The notes beneath the pieces are model-generated. The model saw only the letters and a list, made by a program, of their open reading frames with translations. It was not told the DNA's origin and made no database searches. Below are positions 15,202 to 24,256 of a stretch of 64,000 bases of DNA, piece after piece. The number at the start of each line of letters is the position of its first letter. Within the stretch, counting starts at the first letter, position 1. The stretch lies in contig CAIJZY010000038.1 of assembly GCA_903825285.1 (NCBI GenBank), positions 62,001-126,000 of the forward strand, given 5' to 3'. The translations under genes were made by a program, and so were the position numbers. The DNA comes from an uncultured Opitutia bacterium. GTDB taxonomy: Bacteria; Verrucomicrobiota; Verrucomicrobiia; Opitutales; Opitutaceae.

Positions 15202-17076
15202 TTAGCGGCGGGTGCCGGAGGATTTCCTCGCGGGCCGCTCGATGGCCGCGGGCCGCTGCTGCGCGGCGCGGACGCGGCGGAGGTCGAATTTTCTCCGTCG
15301 GTCGAAATAAAAGATGCCGTTCTGTTCCTGGTACACGTCGGTGAGCTGGGTGTAGCAGTAGCCGAACATCCGGCGATTGTCCAAGAGCGCGGCGCAGAGC
15401 CGCTCGAACCGCGTGAAAAATACCTCGAGGCTCTTCGGCCGGTCGCCATAACCCCAGGACGCGTCGCCGGGCCGCGCGCGCGGATTCCACCAGATGCCGC
15501 CGAACTCGCTGACGAAGTACGGCTGGCCCGGCTGCCAGGGGACGGACTGGTGCATCAGCGTGTCCTTCACGAACGGCCGGTCGGCGAGCAGGCCGTCGTG
15601 GCGCCGCTTGAACGTCCCGGGGTTCTGGTCGTAGTCATGGCCGTCGTAGACATCCGACTCCGCGAGGCCGTGCGCATAGCCGGAGACGTCGAGCACCGGG
15701 CGCGTGGCATCGTAGAGCTTGGTGGCGAGAAACAGCCCGCGCATGAGGTCGTCGTGCACGGTGAAACGCTCGTCCTGGCGGCGCTGGGTCTCATTGAGCG
15801 GGCACCAGCCGACAATGCTGGGATGGTTGAAGTCGCGCTGCAGCGCCTCGATCCACTGGGTGAAGAGGGACGGCGGAAAATTATTTCCCCCATGATTGCC
15901 CGCGCGCTCGATGGCGCCGTCGGGCCGCTGCTGCCAGCCGCGCACGGGTTCGCCGCCGTTGAGCCCCCAGTCGCTGAACTCGCCCCAGACGAGGTAGCCG
16001 AGCCGGTCGGCATGATAGAGGAATCGTTCCTCAAACACCTTCTGATGGAGCCGCGCGCCGTTGAAGCCGGCAGCGAGCGAAAGCTTGATGTCGCGCACGA
16101 GCGCGGCGTCGGACGGCGCCGTCAGGATGCCGTCGGGATAATAGCCCTGGTCGAGCACGAGCCGCTGGAACACCGGCCGGCCGTTGAGCTTCACGGCGTA
16201 ATTCTCGAGGCTCACGCTGCGCAGGCCGGCGTAGCTCTCCACGCGGTCCACCACGCGGCCCTGCGCGTCCACCAGCTCGAGTTCGAGGTCGTAGAGGTGA
16301 GGGTCCTCGGGCGACCAGGGCCGCAGGCTTCCGGCCGGCACCGCCAGGTCGAGGCGCGGATAAAAGCCCTCGCCACAGGCGCAGCTGGCCTCGCCGAGCA
16401 GCTTCCGGCCGGAGCGCAGGCGCGCGCGGTAGGTCAGCCCGGATTGATTCCCCTGCACGGGCTGCTCGATCACGAAGCGGCGGTGCGCGAGGTCCGGCAG
16501 GATCTTCGGCCGCAGCAGGTGCGCGCGAAGCGGCACCGGCTCGAGCCAGACGGTCTGCCAGATCCCGGTGGTGCGCGTGTAGTGGCAGCCGGAGTTGGCG
16601 AAGGTCCAGGACTGCTTGCCGGACGGCATGGACTCGCGCGCGTGGTCGCGGGCGCGGACGATGAGCGTCACCTTTTTCCCGGGCACCGCGACCGCGGTGA
16701 GATCGCACGTGAACGGGGTCATGCCGCCGCGGTGGCGTCCGACCTCGGTGCCGTTCGCCCAGACAAACGTGTCGTAGTCGCTCGCCTGGAAATGCAGCAG
16801 GATCCGCCGCCCGCGCCAGGCCGCGGGGATGGCGACGTCGCGGCGGTACCACACGGCATTAAGGTAGTCGGTGTTCTCCACGCCCGAGAGCTTCGACTCC
16901 GGGCAGAACGGCACGACGATCGTGTCGTGCAGCGGCCGTTGCAGCAGCCCGCGGTCGAGCCCGCTGTCCCCCTGGTCGATTTCAAATTGCCAGCGACCGT
17001 TGAGGCAAAGCCAGTCGCGCCGCACCAGCTGCGGCCGGGGATACTCAGGGCGGGGCACGGGAAAAAGTCGGGCCAT
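15202..17076 (-). CDS. Glycoside hydrolase family 2 protein (beta-galactosidase/glucuronidase type)
   Basis: 624 residues with the GH2 domain order: jelly-roll sugar-binding domain (about 20-180, with NGRWQFEID and AVWYRRDVAIP), immunoglobulin-like domain (180-300), and TIM barrel (300-600). Catalytic residues are visible: the acid/base glutamate E429 in CPLNETQ and the nucleophile E524 in FVSEFGG. No signal peptide is evident at the chosen start (MARLFPVP, ATG at 17076), so it may act in the cytoplasm. Substrate cannot be told from sequence; galactosides, glucuronides or other beta-glycosides are all possible. It forms a likely two-gene unit with the AraC regulator and is divergent from the LMF-family gene. 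Confidence 0.87.
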   Translation of the reverse strand: MARLFPVPRPEYPRPQLVRRDWLCLNGRWQFEIDQGDSGLDRGLLQRPLHDTIVVPFCPESKLSGVENTDYLNAVWYRRDVAIPAAWRGRRILLHFQASDYDTFVWANGTEVGRHRGGMTPFTCDLTAVAVPGKKVTLIVRARDHARESMPSGKQSWTFANSGCHYTRTTGIWQTVWLEPVPLRAHLLRPKILPDLAHRRFVIEQPVQGNQSGLTYRARLRSGRKLLGEASCACGEGFYPRLDLAVPAGSLRPWSPEDPHLYDLELELVDAQGRVVDRVESYAGLRSVSLENYAVKLNGRPVFQRLVLDQGYYPDGILTAPSDAALVRDIKLSLAAGFNGARLHQKVFEERFLYHADRLGYLVWGEFSDWGLNGGEPVRGWQQRPDGAIERAGNHGGNNFPPSLFTQWIEALQRDFNHPSIVGWCPLNETQRRQDERFTVHDDLMRGLFLATKLYDATRPVLDVSGYAHGLAESDVYDGHDYDQNPGTFKRRHDGLLADRPFVKDTLMHQSVPWQPGQPYFVSEFGGIWWNPRARPGDASWGYGDRPKSLEVFFTRFERLCAALLDNRRMFGYCYTQLTDVYQEQNGIFYFDRRRKFDLRRVRAAQQRPAAIERPARKSSGTRR

Positions 17077-17216
17077 GGAACGGCCCAAGCCAAATTCCCC
17101 GCGCGCGCCAACGCGACCCCAAAGCGGCGAGCGCTGCATTGACGCTGGGGATGATTTTTCTCCAGCTACGAGACACTCGCCCTGTTTCTTGGGCCGATCC
17201 CGCCCGCACCCCACCC

Positions 17217-19325
17217 ATGACCGCCGCCGTATCCCCTTCCCGCGCCTGGCTGGCGAACGCCTGGCGCGAGACCAAGACCTTCTGCGGCCTGGGCGCCGGC
17301 ACGACCTTCCTGTGGCCGCGCTGGTTTGTGCTGCGCGCGATCGGCGTCGTCTACCTGATCATTTTCGGCGGCATCATTCATGAGAGTGCCGCGCTGGTCG
17401 GGCCGCATGGCATCGCGCCGCTGACGGGGCTCATCGCCCAGCTGCGCGCCGCGCCGCCCGGCGGGATCACCACGTTCCTCAAAACCCCGACCCTGTTCTG
17501 GTTCAACGCCTCGCCGGGAATGATTGCGGCCGTGCAGTGGGCCGGGCTGCTGGCCGCGGTGGCGCTCGTGCTCAACCTCTGGCCGCGGCTGGCGCTCGGC
17601 GTCTGCTGGGTCGCGCTGCTGTCGTTCGCGAACGGCTGGGTGATTTTCTCCGACCCGCAGGTCGACTGGCTTTTTCTCGAGACCACCCTCCTGTGCATCC
17701 CCTACGCGCCCGCCGGCTACCGTCCCGGGCTGGGCACGCATTCGCCGCCGCGGCCGATCGCGTTCTTCATGATGCGGTGGCTGCTCTTCCGCGTGATGTT
17801 CGAGAACGGCGTCTCAAAGCTGGTGCACGGCGACCCGCGGTGGTGGAACCTCACGGTCCTGGACGAACTGTACCAGAGCGCGCCGTGTCCCACGATCCTC
17901 GGCTACCTCGATCATCAGCTGCCGCACTGGTGGCACGTGGGCGAGATCCTGCTCACGTATGTCGCGGAGTTTGGCGCCCCGATCTGGATGATCTTCGGCG
18001 GCCGCCGCGCCCGCTGGTTCGCGGTCGGGAGCTGGACGCTGTTCCAGCTCGGCATCCAGGCGACGTGCAATTTCGGGTGGCTCAACACCTCGGCCATCGC
18101 GCTGGGCGCGCTGCTGCTGGATGACCAGATGCTGGCTGACGCCGCGCGCTTCCTCCGCCGGCCGAAGCTGGCGGCGCGCTTCGCCGCCGCGGGCACTCCG
18201 GTGGCGGTGCCCATCTCCCGAAATCCCGTCTCGCGTTACGGCCTGCCCGCCGCGCTGTGGATTCACTGGTATCTCACCATTGTTTTCTACCTCGTCCTGA
18301 GCTGCAAGATTCCCGAGAACGCCTTCTTCGAGACCGTGAACCGGCCGCTGCGCCATCTCTTCGGCGGCCTCGGCAGCGTGAATGCCTACGGGCTCTTCGC
18401 CTGGCTCGACCAGGAGCACAAGGTGGTCGAGTACTCGGGCTCCAACGACGGCGGCCGGACCTGGCGGATCTATGACCTGCGCTATTTTCCCCAGCGCGCG
18501 GATCGCGTGCCGGGTTTCATTGCCCCGTACTTCCCGCGCTTCGAGGCCTCGCTCCAGATCGAGCTCGCCACCCGTGACAAGGCCACGGCGCTCTTCGGCC
18601 TGGTGTCGCAGCGCCTGCTCGAGCGCAGCCCGGAGGTGATGCGGCTGTTCGCCAGCGATCCGTTCCCCGACCGGCCGCCGCAGATGATCCGGATCCAGGT
18701 GTTCCGGGTCTGGTTCACCGACCTGGCCACCCGGCGCGCCACCGGCAACTACTGGCGGCGCGAATACGTCGGCGACTACGGCCCGATGCGCTACCTCGAC
18801 CTGAACGGCAACGTGGCCGAGGCGACCACGCCGTTCGACCAGGTCTACGTGAAGGCCTCGTACGGCAATCCGCAGGCCCAGAGCTATCTCGGCTTTCTGT
18901 ACCTGAGCGGCGAAGAGGGCGTCGAACGCGACCCGAAGGAGGCCGCGAATTGGCTAGGCAAGGCTGCCGAGCAGGGCGTGCCAGGCGCGCAGCTCAACCT
19001 TTCCCTGCTCCTGGCGAACGGCGACGGGGTGCCGCGCGACCAGCCGGCCGCCGCGCGCTGGTGCCGGCGCGCCGCCGAGCAAGGGATGCCGGAGGCGCAG
19101 GACCGACTCGGCATCATGTATGCCGAGGGCGCGGGCCTGCCGCGCGACGGGGCCGCGGCGCTCGCCTGGTTTATGGTCGCCGCGCGCTCCGGCTCAACCG
19201 ACGGCGAGCAGCATCGCCGTTATCTTGAGGCTCACGTCGACCTGTCCGTCACGCTCGCCGCCCAGCGCAAGGCCCAGGAAATCCTCGCCGCCCTCGAGGC
19301 GACGAAGGCCAAGGCCGCCAAGTAG
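17217..19325 (+). CDS. Lipase maturation factor family membrane protein fused to Sel1-like repeats
   Basis: 702-residue predicted inner-membrane protein. Residues 1 to about 400 hold several hydrophobic segments and the lipase-maturation-factor (LMF1/2) signatures FSDPQVDWLFLETTLLC and RWLLFRVMFENGVSKLVHGDPRWW, then DELYQSAPCPTILGYLDHQLPHWWH. A soluble LMF region with repeated aromatic motifs follows to about 545. From residue 550 to 665 there are three Sel1-type helical repeats (GFLYLSGEEGVERDPKEAANW, LLLANGDGVPRDQPAAARWC, IMYAEGAGLPRDGAAALAWF). Eukaryotic LMF1 folds secreted lipases; the bacterial role is not established. Start: the ATG at 17217, in the conserved N-terminus. The Sel1 addition is unusual. 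Confidence 0.85.
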   Translation: MTAAVSPSRAWLANAWRETKTFCGLGAGTTFLWPRWFVLRAIGVVYLIIFGGIIHESAALVGPHGIAPLTGLIAQLRAAPPGGITTFLKTPTLFWFNASPGMIAAVQWAGLLAAVALVLNLWPRLALGVCWVALLSFANGWVIFSDPQVDWLFLETTLLCIPYAPAGYRPGLGTHSPPRPIAFFMMRWLLFRVMFENGVSKLVHGDPRWWNLTVLDELYQSAPCPTILGYLDHQLPHWWHVGEILLTYVAEFGAPIWMIFGGRRARWFAVGSWTLFQLGIQATCNFGWLNTSAIALGALLLDDQMLADAARFLRRPKLAARFAAAGTPVAVPISRNPVSRYGLPAALWIHWYLTIVFYLVLSCKIPENAFFETVNRPLRHLFGGLGSVNAYGLFAWLDQEHKVVEYSGSNDGGRTWRIYDLRYFPQRADRVPGFIAPYFPRFEASLQIELATRDKATALFGLVSQRLLERSPEVMRLFASDPFPDRPPQMIRIQVFRVWFTDLATRRATGNYWRREYVGDYGPMRYLDLNGNVAEATTPFDQVYVKASYGNPQAQSYLGFLYLSGEEGVERDPKEAANWLGKAAEQGVPGAQLNLSLLLANGDGVPRDQPAAARWCRRAAEQGMPEAQDRLGIMYAEGAGLPRDGAAALAWFMVAARSGSTDGEQHRRYLEAHVDLSVTLAAQRKAQEILAALEATKAKAAK

Positions 19326-19340
19326 GGCGATCCGTACCGG

Positions 19341-20354
19341 CTACAGCTCGATCATCGCCTTGATCACGCCGGTCTCCGGCCGCGTCCAGCCGGCGAACGC
19401 CGCGGGGACGTCGGCCAGGCGCGCGCGATGGGTGATCCACGGCTTGGTGTCGATGCGGCCCGACTCGATCAGCGCGATGACCCGGCGGAACTCGACCGCG
19501 GTGCTGTTGCGCGTGGCGAGGAGCGTGAGCTCCCGGCGGTGAAAATTGGGATCGTCGAAGCCGACCTCCCCCTGCACGAGGCTCGCGAACACGAGCCGTC
19601 CGCCCTGCGCGGGCCAGAGGAACGCCGCGCGCAGCGCCGCCATGCTGCCCGTCGCGTCGAACACGAGCGTCGGCAGTTCGCCGCCCAGCGCCGCGCGCAA
19701 CGCCGCCGGGGTCAGGCCGCGGGCCTCGAGCGTGTCCACCTTCAGCCAGTCCGCCGCGAAGGCGCGCCGCGCCGCGTTCACGTCGAGCACGGTCACCTTC
19801 GCCCCGGCCACGGCCGCGAACTGCGCCACCGCGAGCCCGATCGGGCCCGCGCCCACCACCACGACCGACTCCCCCGGCTCCGGGGCGCCGCGCGCGACGG
19901 CGTGCGCGCCGATGCCGAGCGTCTCGACCAGGGCCAGCTGCTCAAACGAGAGCTTGGCCGAGGCGTGCAGCTTCGCGGCGGGCACGATGATCTCGTCCCG
20001 CCAGCCGCCGTCCACATGCACGCCCAGCACCTGCAGTGTCTCGCAGCAGTTCGTCCGGCCCTGACGACACGCAATGCAGCGCCCGCAGCTGAGGTAGGGC
20101 TCCACCGCGCAATGGTCGCCGGGCCGCACGCTCGTGACGCCCGTCCCGACCGCGACCACCTCGACGCCCAGCTCATGACCCGGGACGCGCGGATAGGTGA
20201 AGAAGGGCTGGTTGCCCGCGTACGCGTGCAGGTCGGTGCCACAGACGCCGCTGCAGCACACCCGCACACGCGCCTCGCCGGGGCCGGGCGAGGATGGAAG
20301 GGGCGCGGGGGTGACGGCTAGTTCTCCGGGCTGCGTGAGGACGAGGGACTGCAT
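19341..20354 (-). CDS. Zinc-dependent alcohol dehydrogenase family protein (polyol/L-threonine dehydrogenase-like)
   Basis: 337-residue medium-chain dehydrogenase. Catalytic zinc residues are present: GVCGTDLHAYAG (Cys near 39), GHELGVEVV (His-Glu near 60). The four structural-zinc cysteines are seen in SCGRCIACRQGRTNC. The Rossmann motif VVVGAGPIGLAVAQ lies near residue 165. It likely oxidises a sugar alcohol or secondary alcohol with NAD(P)+. The gene is 11 bases downstream of an aldo/keto reductase on the same strand; together they could interconvert a sugar such as L-fucose or a polyol, but the substrate is not determined. Convergent with the LMF gene, 15 bases apart. Confidence 0.85.
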   Translation of the reverse strand: MQSLVLTQPGELAVTPAPLPSSPGPGEARVRVCCSGVCGTDLHAYAGNQPFFTYPRVPGHELGVEVVAVGTGVTSVRPGDHCAVEPYLSCGRCIACRQGRTNCCETLQVLGVHVDGGWRDEIIVPAAKLHASAKLSFEQLALVETLGIGAHAVARGAPEPGESVVVVGAGPIGLAVAQFAAVAGAKVTVLDVNAARRAFAADWLKVDTLEARGLTPAALRAALGGELPTLVFDATGSMAALRAAFLWPAQGGRLVFASLVQGEVGFDDPNFHRRELTLLATRNSTAVEFRRVIALIESGRIDTKPWITHRARLADVPAAFAGWTRPETGVIKAMIEL

Positions 20355-20365
20355 GGGGTGAAGGC

Positions 20366-21307
20366 TTAGTTGTTCTCCGGCCGGCCACTGAGCCAGGTGA
20401 CGCCCTGCGCCGGGGCCAGTAGCGACTGAACTCCGGCGAGCAGCGCGGAATCCGGTGCCTGCTCGGCGCAGGCAACGGCCTGCCGGACCTCCGCCTCATT
20501 GGCGAGTCCGACCAACGTGCAGTCCAGGTCGGGGCGGCTGAAGGCATACTGCATGGCGAGATCGGCCAGGTTTGCGCCGCGCTGCGTGCAGAAATCCACC
20601 GCTGCCGCGGCCGCCGCGCGCAGCACGGCGGGCGCGGGATGCCAATCCGGCACCGGCCGGCGCGAGAGCAGGCCCATCGCCAGCGGGGCCGCGTTGATCA
20701 CACCGACGCCGGCCTGGCGGAGCTCGGCGGCATAGGGCAGGAAGGTGCCGTCGTTGAGCGTGCTGTGGGCATAACTCAGCACGGTGTCGATGAGCGGCTG
20801 GGCGCGCTCGTGCACCGCCCGCAGTGTCGCCAGCGGCAGGCCGGTGATGCCGACGAAGCGGACCTTGCCGGAGTTCCGCAGGCGGTCGAGCGCGGGCAGC
20901 GTCTCGCCCCACATCTGGGCGAGCGAACCGAACTCCATGTCGTGAACCTGAATCAGGTCGAGGTGCCCGCAGCCCAGCCGCGCGAGGCTCTCGTCCACGC
21001 TCCGGACCACGCGCGCCGCGGAAAAATCGAAATGCCGCGCCTCGGCGCCATACCGCCCAACCTTGGTCGCGAGCACATAGCGCTCACGCGGCACGCCGCA
21101 CAGCGCCCGGCCCAGTGCCGTCTCCGCGGCGGTGGCGCCGTAGTAGGGCGCCGTGTCGAAGTAGTTGATGCCGGCGTCGAGCGCCGCGCGCACCGCGCCG
21201 TCGGCCTCGGCCTGGGACACCGGCCGGAACATGCTGCCGATGGGCGACCCGCCGAATCCGACTACGGAAACCTGAAGACCCGTGCGGCCTAGGGGGCGCA
21301 GCTGCAT
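20366..21307 (-). CDS. Aldo/keto reductase (aldose dehydrogenase-like)
   Basis: NAD(P)-dependent oxidoreductase of 313 residues with the aldo/keto reductase TIM barrel. Active-site residues are visible: Asp in FDTAPYYG, Tyr in the same motif, Lys in LATKVGRYG, His in LIQVHDME. The sequence is close in style to L-galactose, L-fucose or D-threo-aldose 1-dehydrogenases ([19 protein letters not shown] at the start). ATG at 21307 is chosen because it directly precedes this conserved N-terminus. It shares an operon with the zinc dehydrogenase downstream. Divergent from glyS. Confidence 0.85.
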   Translation of the reverse strand: MQLRPLGRTGLQVSVVGFGGSPIGSMFRPVSQAEADGAVRAALDAGINYFDTAPYYGATAAETALGRALCGVPRERYVLATKVGRYGAEARHFDFSAARVVRSVDESLARLGCGHLDLIQVHDMEFGSLAQMWGETLPALDRLRNSGKVRFVGITGLPLATLRAVHERAQPLIDTVLSYAHSTLNDGTFLPYAAELRQAGVGVINAAPLAMGLLSRRPVPDWHPAPAVLRAAAAAAVDFCTQRGANLADLAMQYAFSRPDLDCTLVGLANEAEVRQAVACAEQAPDSALLAGVQSLLAPAQGVTWLSGRPENN

Positions 21308-21435
21308 GGGCGGTGAGCCTGCCCACCCGCCGCCGGCCCGCAATGCCGGAGTGTCCCGGCCAGACCCGGATGATTACCGCGACGCGAAAGCAGGGAATTG
21401 ACCGCGGGCGGGCGGGACGCCATCTGTGGCAGGCT

Positions 21436-22965
21436 ATGTCCGACTCTCCCGCGCCCGCCGCCGTCTCGATGGACAACATTGTCGCGCTCGCCAAGCGCCG
21501 CGGCTTCATTTTCCAGTCCTCCGAAATCTACGGCGGCCTCAACGGCTTCTTCGACTACGGCCCGCTCGGGTCCGAGCTGAAGAAGAACATCCGCGACTGC
21601 TGGTGGAACGACATGGTGCGCCGCCGCGACGACATCGTCGGGCTCGAGTCCTCGATCATCATGCACCCGAAGGTCTGGGAGGCGTCCGGCCACGTCGCCG
21701 GCTTCACCGACCCGCTGGTGGACTGCAAGGTGAGCAAGCAGCGCTACCGCGCGGACCAGCTGTTCTTCGCGGCCGTGGTGGTGGAGGGCAAAACCGTCGG
21801 CTACGTCTCCGCGCTCGAGAGCGAGAAGACCGTGGCCGAGCTCCAGGCCGCCGCCGAGTCGTTCAAGCGCAAGAAGGCGATCCAGGGCGCGCTCGCGCCG
21901 GTCGGGGCGAAGGACATGACCGAGGCGACGCCCGACGAGATCCCGCTGATCCCCTCCCCTGCCACCGGCGAGCCCGGCAGCCTGACGGCCCCGCGCTCGT
22001 TCAACATGATGTTCCAGACGAACGTCGGCGCGATGACCGACGCGAGCAGCGTCGCCTACCTGCGGCCCGAGACGGCGCAGGGCATGTTCGTGGACTTCAA
22101 GAACGTCGTGGACACCGGCCGCGTGAAGCTGCCCTTCGGCATCGCGCAAATCGGCAAGTCGTTCCGCAACGAGATCACGCCGCGCAACTTCATCTTCCGC
22201 TCGCGCGAGTTCGAGCAGATGGAGATGGAGTATTTCATCTCCGAGGACGCGGACTGGGCCAAGTGCCACCAGGAGTGGATCGAGTGGTGCCGCCAGTGGC
22301 TGCTCTCGATCGGCCTGCCGGCGTCGCACCTCTCGCTCTACGCCCACCCGAAGGAGAAGCTCGCGTTCTACTCGAAGGGCACGGTGGACATCATGTTCGC
22401 CTACCCGTTTGGCGTGCAGGAGCTCTGGGGCATCGCCGCGCGCGGCGACTACGACCTGAAGCAGCACGCGACCGCCAGCGGCAAGCCGATGGAATACTTC
22501 GACGAGGCGTCGAAGAAGAAATTCGTGCCGCACGTGATCGAGCCCGCCGTGGGCGTGGACCGCATCCTCCTCGCCGTGCTCTGCGCCGGCTACGCGGAGG
22601 AGGACGTGAAGGACGAGAAGGGCAACGTCGAGAAACGCACCGTGCTCCGGCTCTCGCCCCGCATCGCCCCGGTGAAGGTGGCGGTGCTGCCGCTGCTCAA
22701 GAACAAGGAACTGCTCACCGCCCGGGCCCGCGAGCTCTACAAGAAGCTCCAGCGCCACTACGCCGTGTTCTACGACGAGGCCGGCGCAATCGGCCGCCGC
22801 TACCGCCGCCAGGACGAGATCGGCACGCCGTGGTGCGTGACGATCGACTTCGACACAGTCGAGAAACCGGGCGACACCTTCACCCTGCGCGAGCGCGACT
22901 CCATGCAGCAGCGCCGCATCACCGAGGCCGAGCTCTTCGCCCTGCTGGAAGAGCAGGTTTACTAA
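21436..22965 (+). CDS. glyS: Glycyl-tRNA synthetase (single-chain class II type)
   Basis: Charges tRNA-Gly with glycine in the cytoplasm. The 509-residue protein is the eukaryote/archaeon-like alpha2 form: [25 protein letters not shown] near the N-terminus, motif 2 with [27 protein letters not shown], and motif 3 in [14 protein letters not shown], followed by an anticodon-binding domain ([16 protein letters not shown]...[24 protein letters not shown]). I start it at the ATG at 21436 rather than further upstream, since conserved sequence begins about 15 residues later. A separate glyQ is not needed. Confidence 0.95.
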   Translation: MSDSPAPAAVSMDNIVALAKRRGFIFQSSEIYGGLNGFFDYGPLGSELKKNIRDCWWNDMVRRRDDIVGLESSIIMHPKVWEASGHVAGFTDPLVDCKVSKQRYRADQLFFAAVVVEGKTVGYVSALESEKTVAELQAAAESFKRKKAIQGALAPVGAKDMTEATPDEIPLIPSPATGEPGSLTAPRSFNMMFQTNVGAMTDASSVAYLRPETAQGMFVDFKNVVDTGRVKLPFGIAQIGKSFRNEITPRNFIFRSREFEQMEMEYFISEDADWAKCHQEWIEWCRQWLLSIGLPASHLSLYAHPKEKLAFYSKGTVDIMFAYPFGVQELWGIAARGDYDLKQHATASGKPMEYFDEASKKKFVPHVIEPAVGVDRILLAVLCAGYAEEDVKDEKGNVEKRTVLRLSPRIAPVKVAVLPLLKNKELLTARARELYKKLQRHYAVFYDEAGAIGRRYRRQDEIGTPWCVTIDFDTVEKPGDTFTLRERDSMQQRRITEAELFALLEEQVY

Positions 22966-22994
22966 GCATCCCTGTCCAAGCGGGTTTCCATCTT

Positions 22995-23020
22995 GTGGGA
23001 GCGAGCTTGCTCGCTCCCAC
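22995..23020. repeat. 26-bp perfect palindrome after glyS
   Basis: Two 12-base arms (GTGGGAGCGAGC and its exact complement) flank TT. It lies 30 bases after the glyS stop. The run of T that would mark an intrinsic terminator is absent. The same core sequence is known to me as a widespread bacterial intergenic palindrome of REP type, notably in pseudomonads. Confidence 0.8.
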
Positions 23021-23066
23021 CTTCCCAATTGCCCCCGGAAAACCGGCTGTTCTTGCTGGGCGCTGA

Positions 23067-24083
23067 ATGACCTCCCCCGGCTCCCAGCCCTCCACCCTGA
23101 CCTTTGAGCTCATCGAGGCGCCCGCCGCGCCCGTGATCGGCCCGGATCACCCGGATCTCGCGGGCAACCGCTACGGTTTCGAGGGCGGTTGCGTGGTGAA
23201 GGAGGCCGGCAGCTACCACCTGTTCACGGCGGAAATGGCGGACGATCCCTTTTGGGTGAAGATGAGGATCGGGCACTGGACGAGTCCCGACCGCCACCAC
23301 TGGCGGCGCGTGTCCACGCTCTACGAGACCGCCGGCCGGCTCACGCCGGGCGACGAGCGCTTCTCGCTCTGGGGCCCGATGGCGGTCTTCAACGACGACG
23401 AGCAGCGCTGGAACCTGTTCTATGTCGCCTATCGTCCCGGTGCCGGCGAGCTGGAAGGCCTGCACATGGACGGCAAGATCTGGCGCGCCGTTTCCGCCAC
23501 GCCGGGACGCGGCGGCATCGGTGGTCCGTACCGCGACGCGGGCATCATTCTCCAGCCGGACGCCCACTCGCAGCCCTGGGAGGGACAGCAGGGCACCGAC
23601 TCCTTTTTTCCGTGGCGGGTCGGCAGCCGCTGGTACGCCTTCTACGGCAGCCACCAGCACTGGCCCACCGGGCCGTGGCTCGTGGGCCTCGTGGCGGCGC
23701 CCGCGCTGGCGGGTCCGTGGACCCGCTGCACCGGGCTTAATCCCTCGCCCATCGAGCCGGTGTTCATCGAGAACCCGCTCGAGGCCGCGGTCGGCGGACG
23801 GTTCGTGGCGTTCTACGACAACTGCGCCGCCGGCGACACGTACGTGGCCGAGGGGCGCCACGTTGGCTATTCGGTATCCGATGACGGTGTTCCTTGGCCG
23901 AAGGGCCGCGACCTGGCCGTGCAGCCGGCCAGCGGAGCCGCGCAGTGGTCGGAGGACCTCCGCACGCCGCTCAGCCTGATCGCCGAGGCCGACGGCACCT
24001 TCACGATGTTCTACACCGGCCAGCTTCGCGGCCGTAAGTTCTGGCCGGTCGGCCTGGCGCGGCTGCGGCCGTGCTCCGCGTGA
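23067..24083 (+). CDS. Five-bladed beta-propeller glycosidase-like protein (GH43/GH32-like)
   Basis: 338 residues with the repeating pattern of a sugar-acting beta-propeller: an early GCVVKEAGSYHLFTAEM blade with FEGG, WTSPDRHHWRRV, WNLFYVAYRPG, GTDSFFPWRVGSRWYAFYGS, AAVGGRFVAFYDN and FTMFYTGQL. Such aromatic FY motifs recur in GH43, GH32 and related families. Catalytic residues cannot be assigned by eye, so activity is uncertain. There is no signal peptide. It stands alone, between the glyS palindrome and the nitronate monooxygenase-like gene. Start is ATG at 23067. Confidence 0.65.
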   Translation: MTSPGSQPSTLTFELIEAPAAPVIGPDHPDLAGNRYGFEGGCVVKEAGSYHLFTAEMADDPFWVKMRIGHWTSPDRHHWRRVSTLYETAGRLTPGDERFSLWGPMAVFNDDEQRWNLFYVAYRPGAGELEGLHMDGKIWRAVSATPGRGGIGGPYRDAGIILQPDAHSQPWEGQQGTDSFFPWRVGSRWYAFYGSHQHWPTGPWLVGLVAAPALAGPWTRCTGLNPSPIEPVFIENPLEAAVGGRFVAFYDNCAAGDTYVAEGRHVGYSVSDDGVPWPKGRDLAVQPASGAAQWSEDLRTPLSLIAEADGTFTMFYTGQLRGRKFWPVGLARLRPCSA

Positions 24084-24256
24084 GCCGGCGGCGGGTGTGC
24101 ACATTTTGTGGTGCGGGTCTCCGGCGCTAATACCTGCCGGCTGACAGGCATCGGGCTTCCTTTGCCCCGGCGCGCGCCGCATGGTGTCAGGTCGCTTCGG
24201 TCCATGCCGAGTGTTCCGTCCCTGCGGACGGCGCGCGCGGGCTGAGGCCTTCAATT

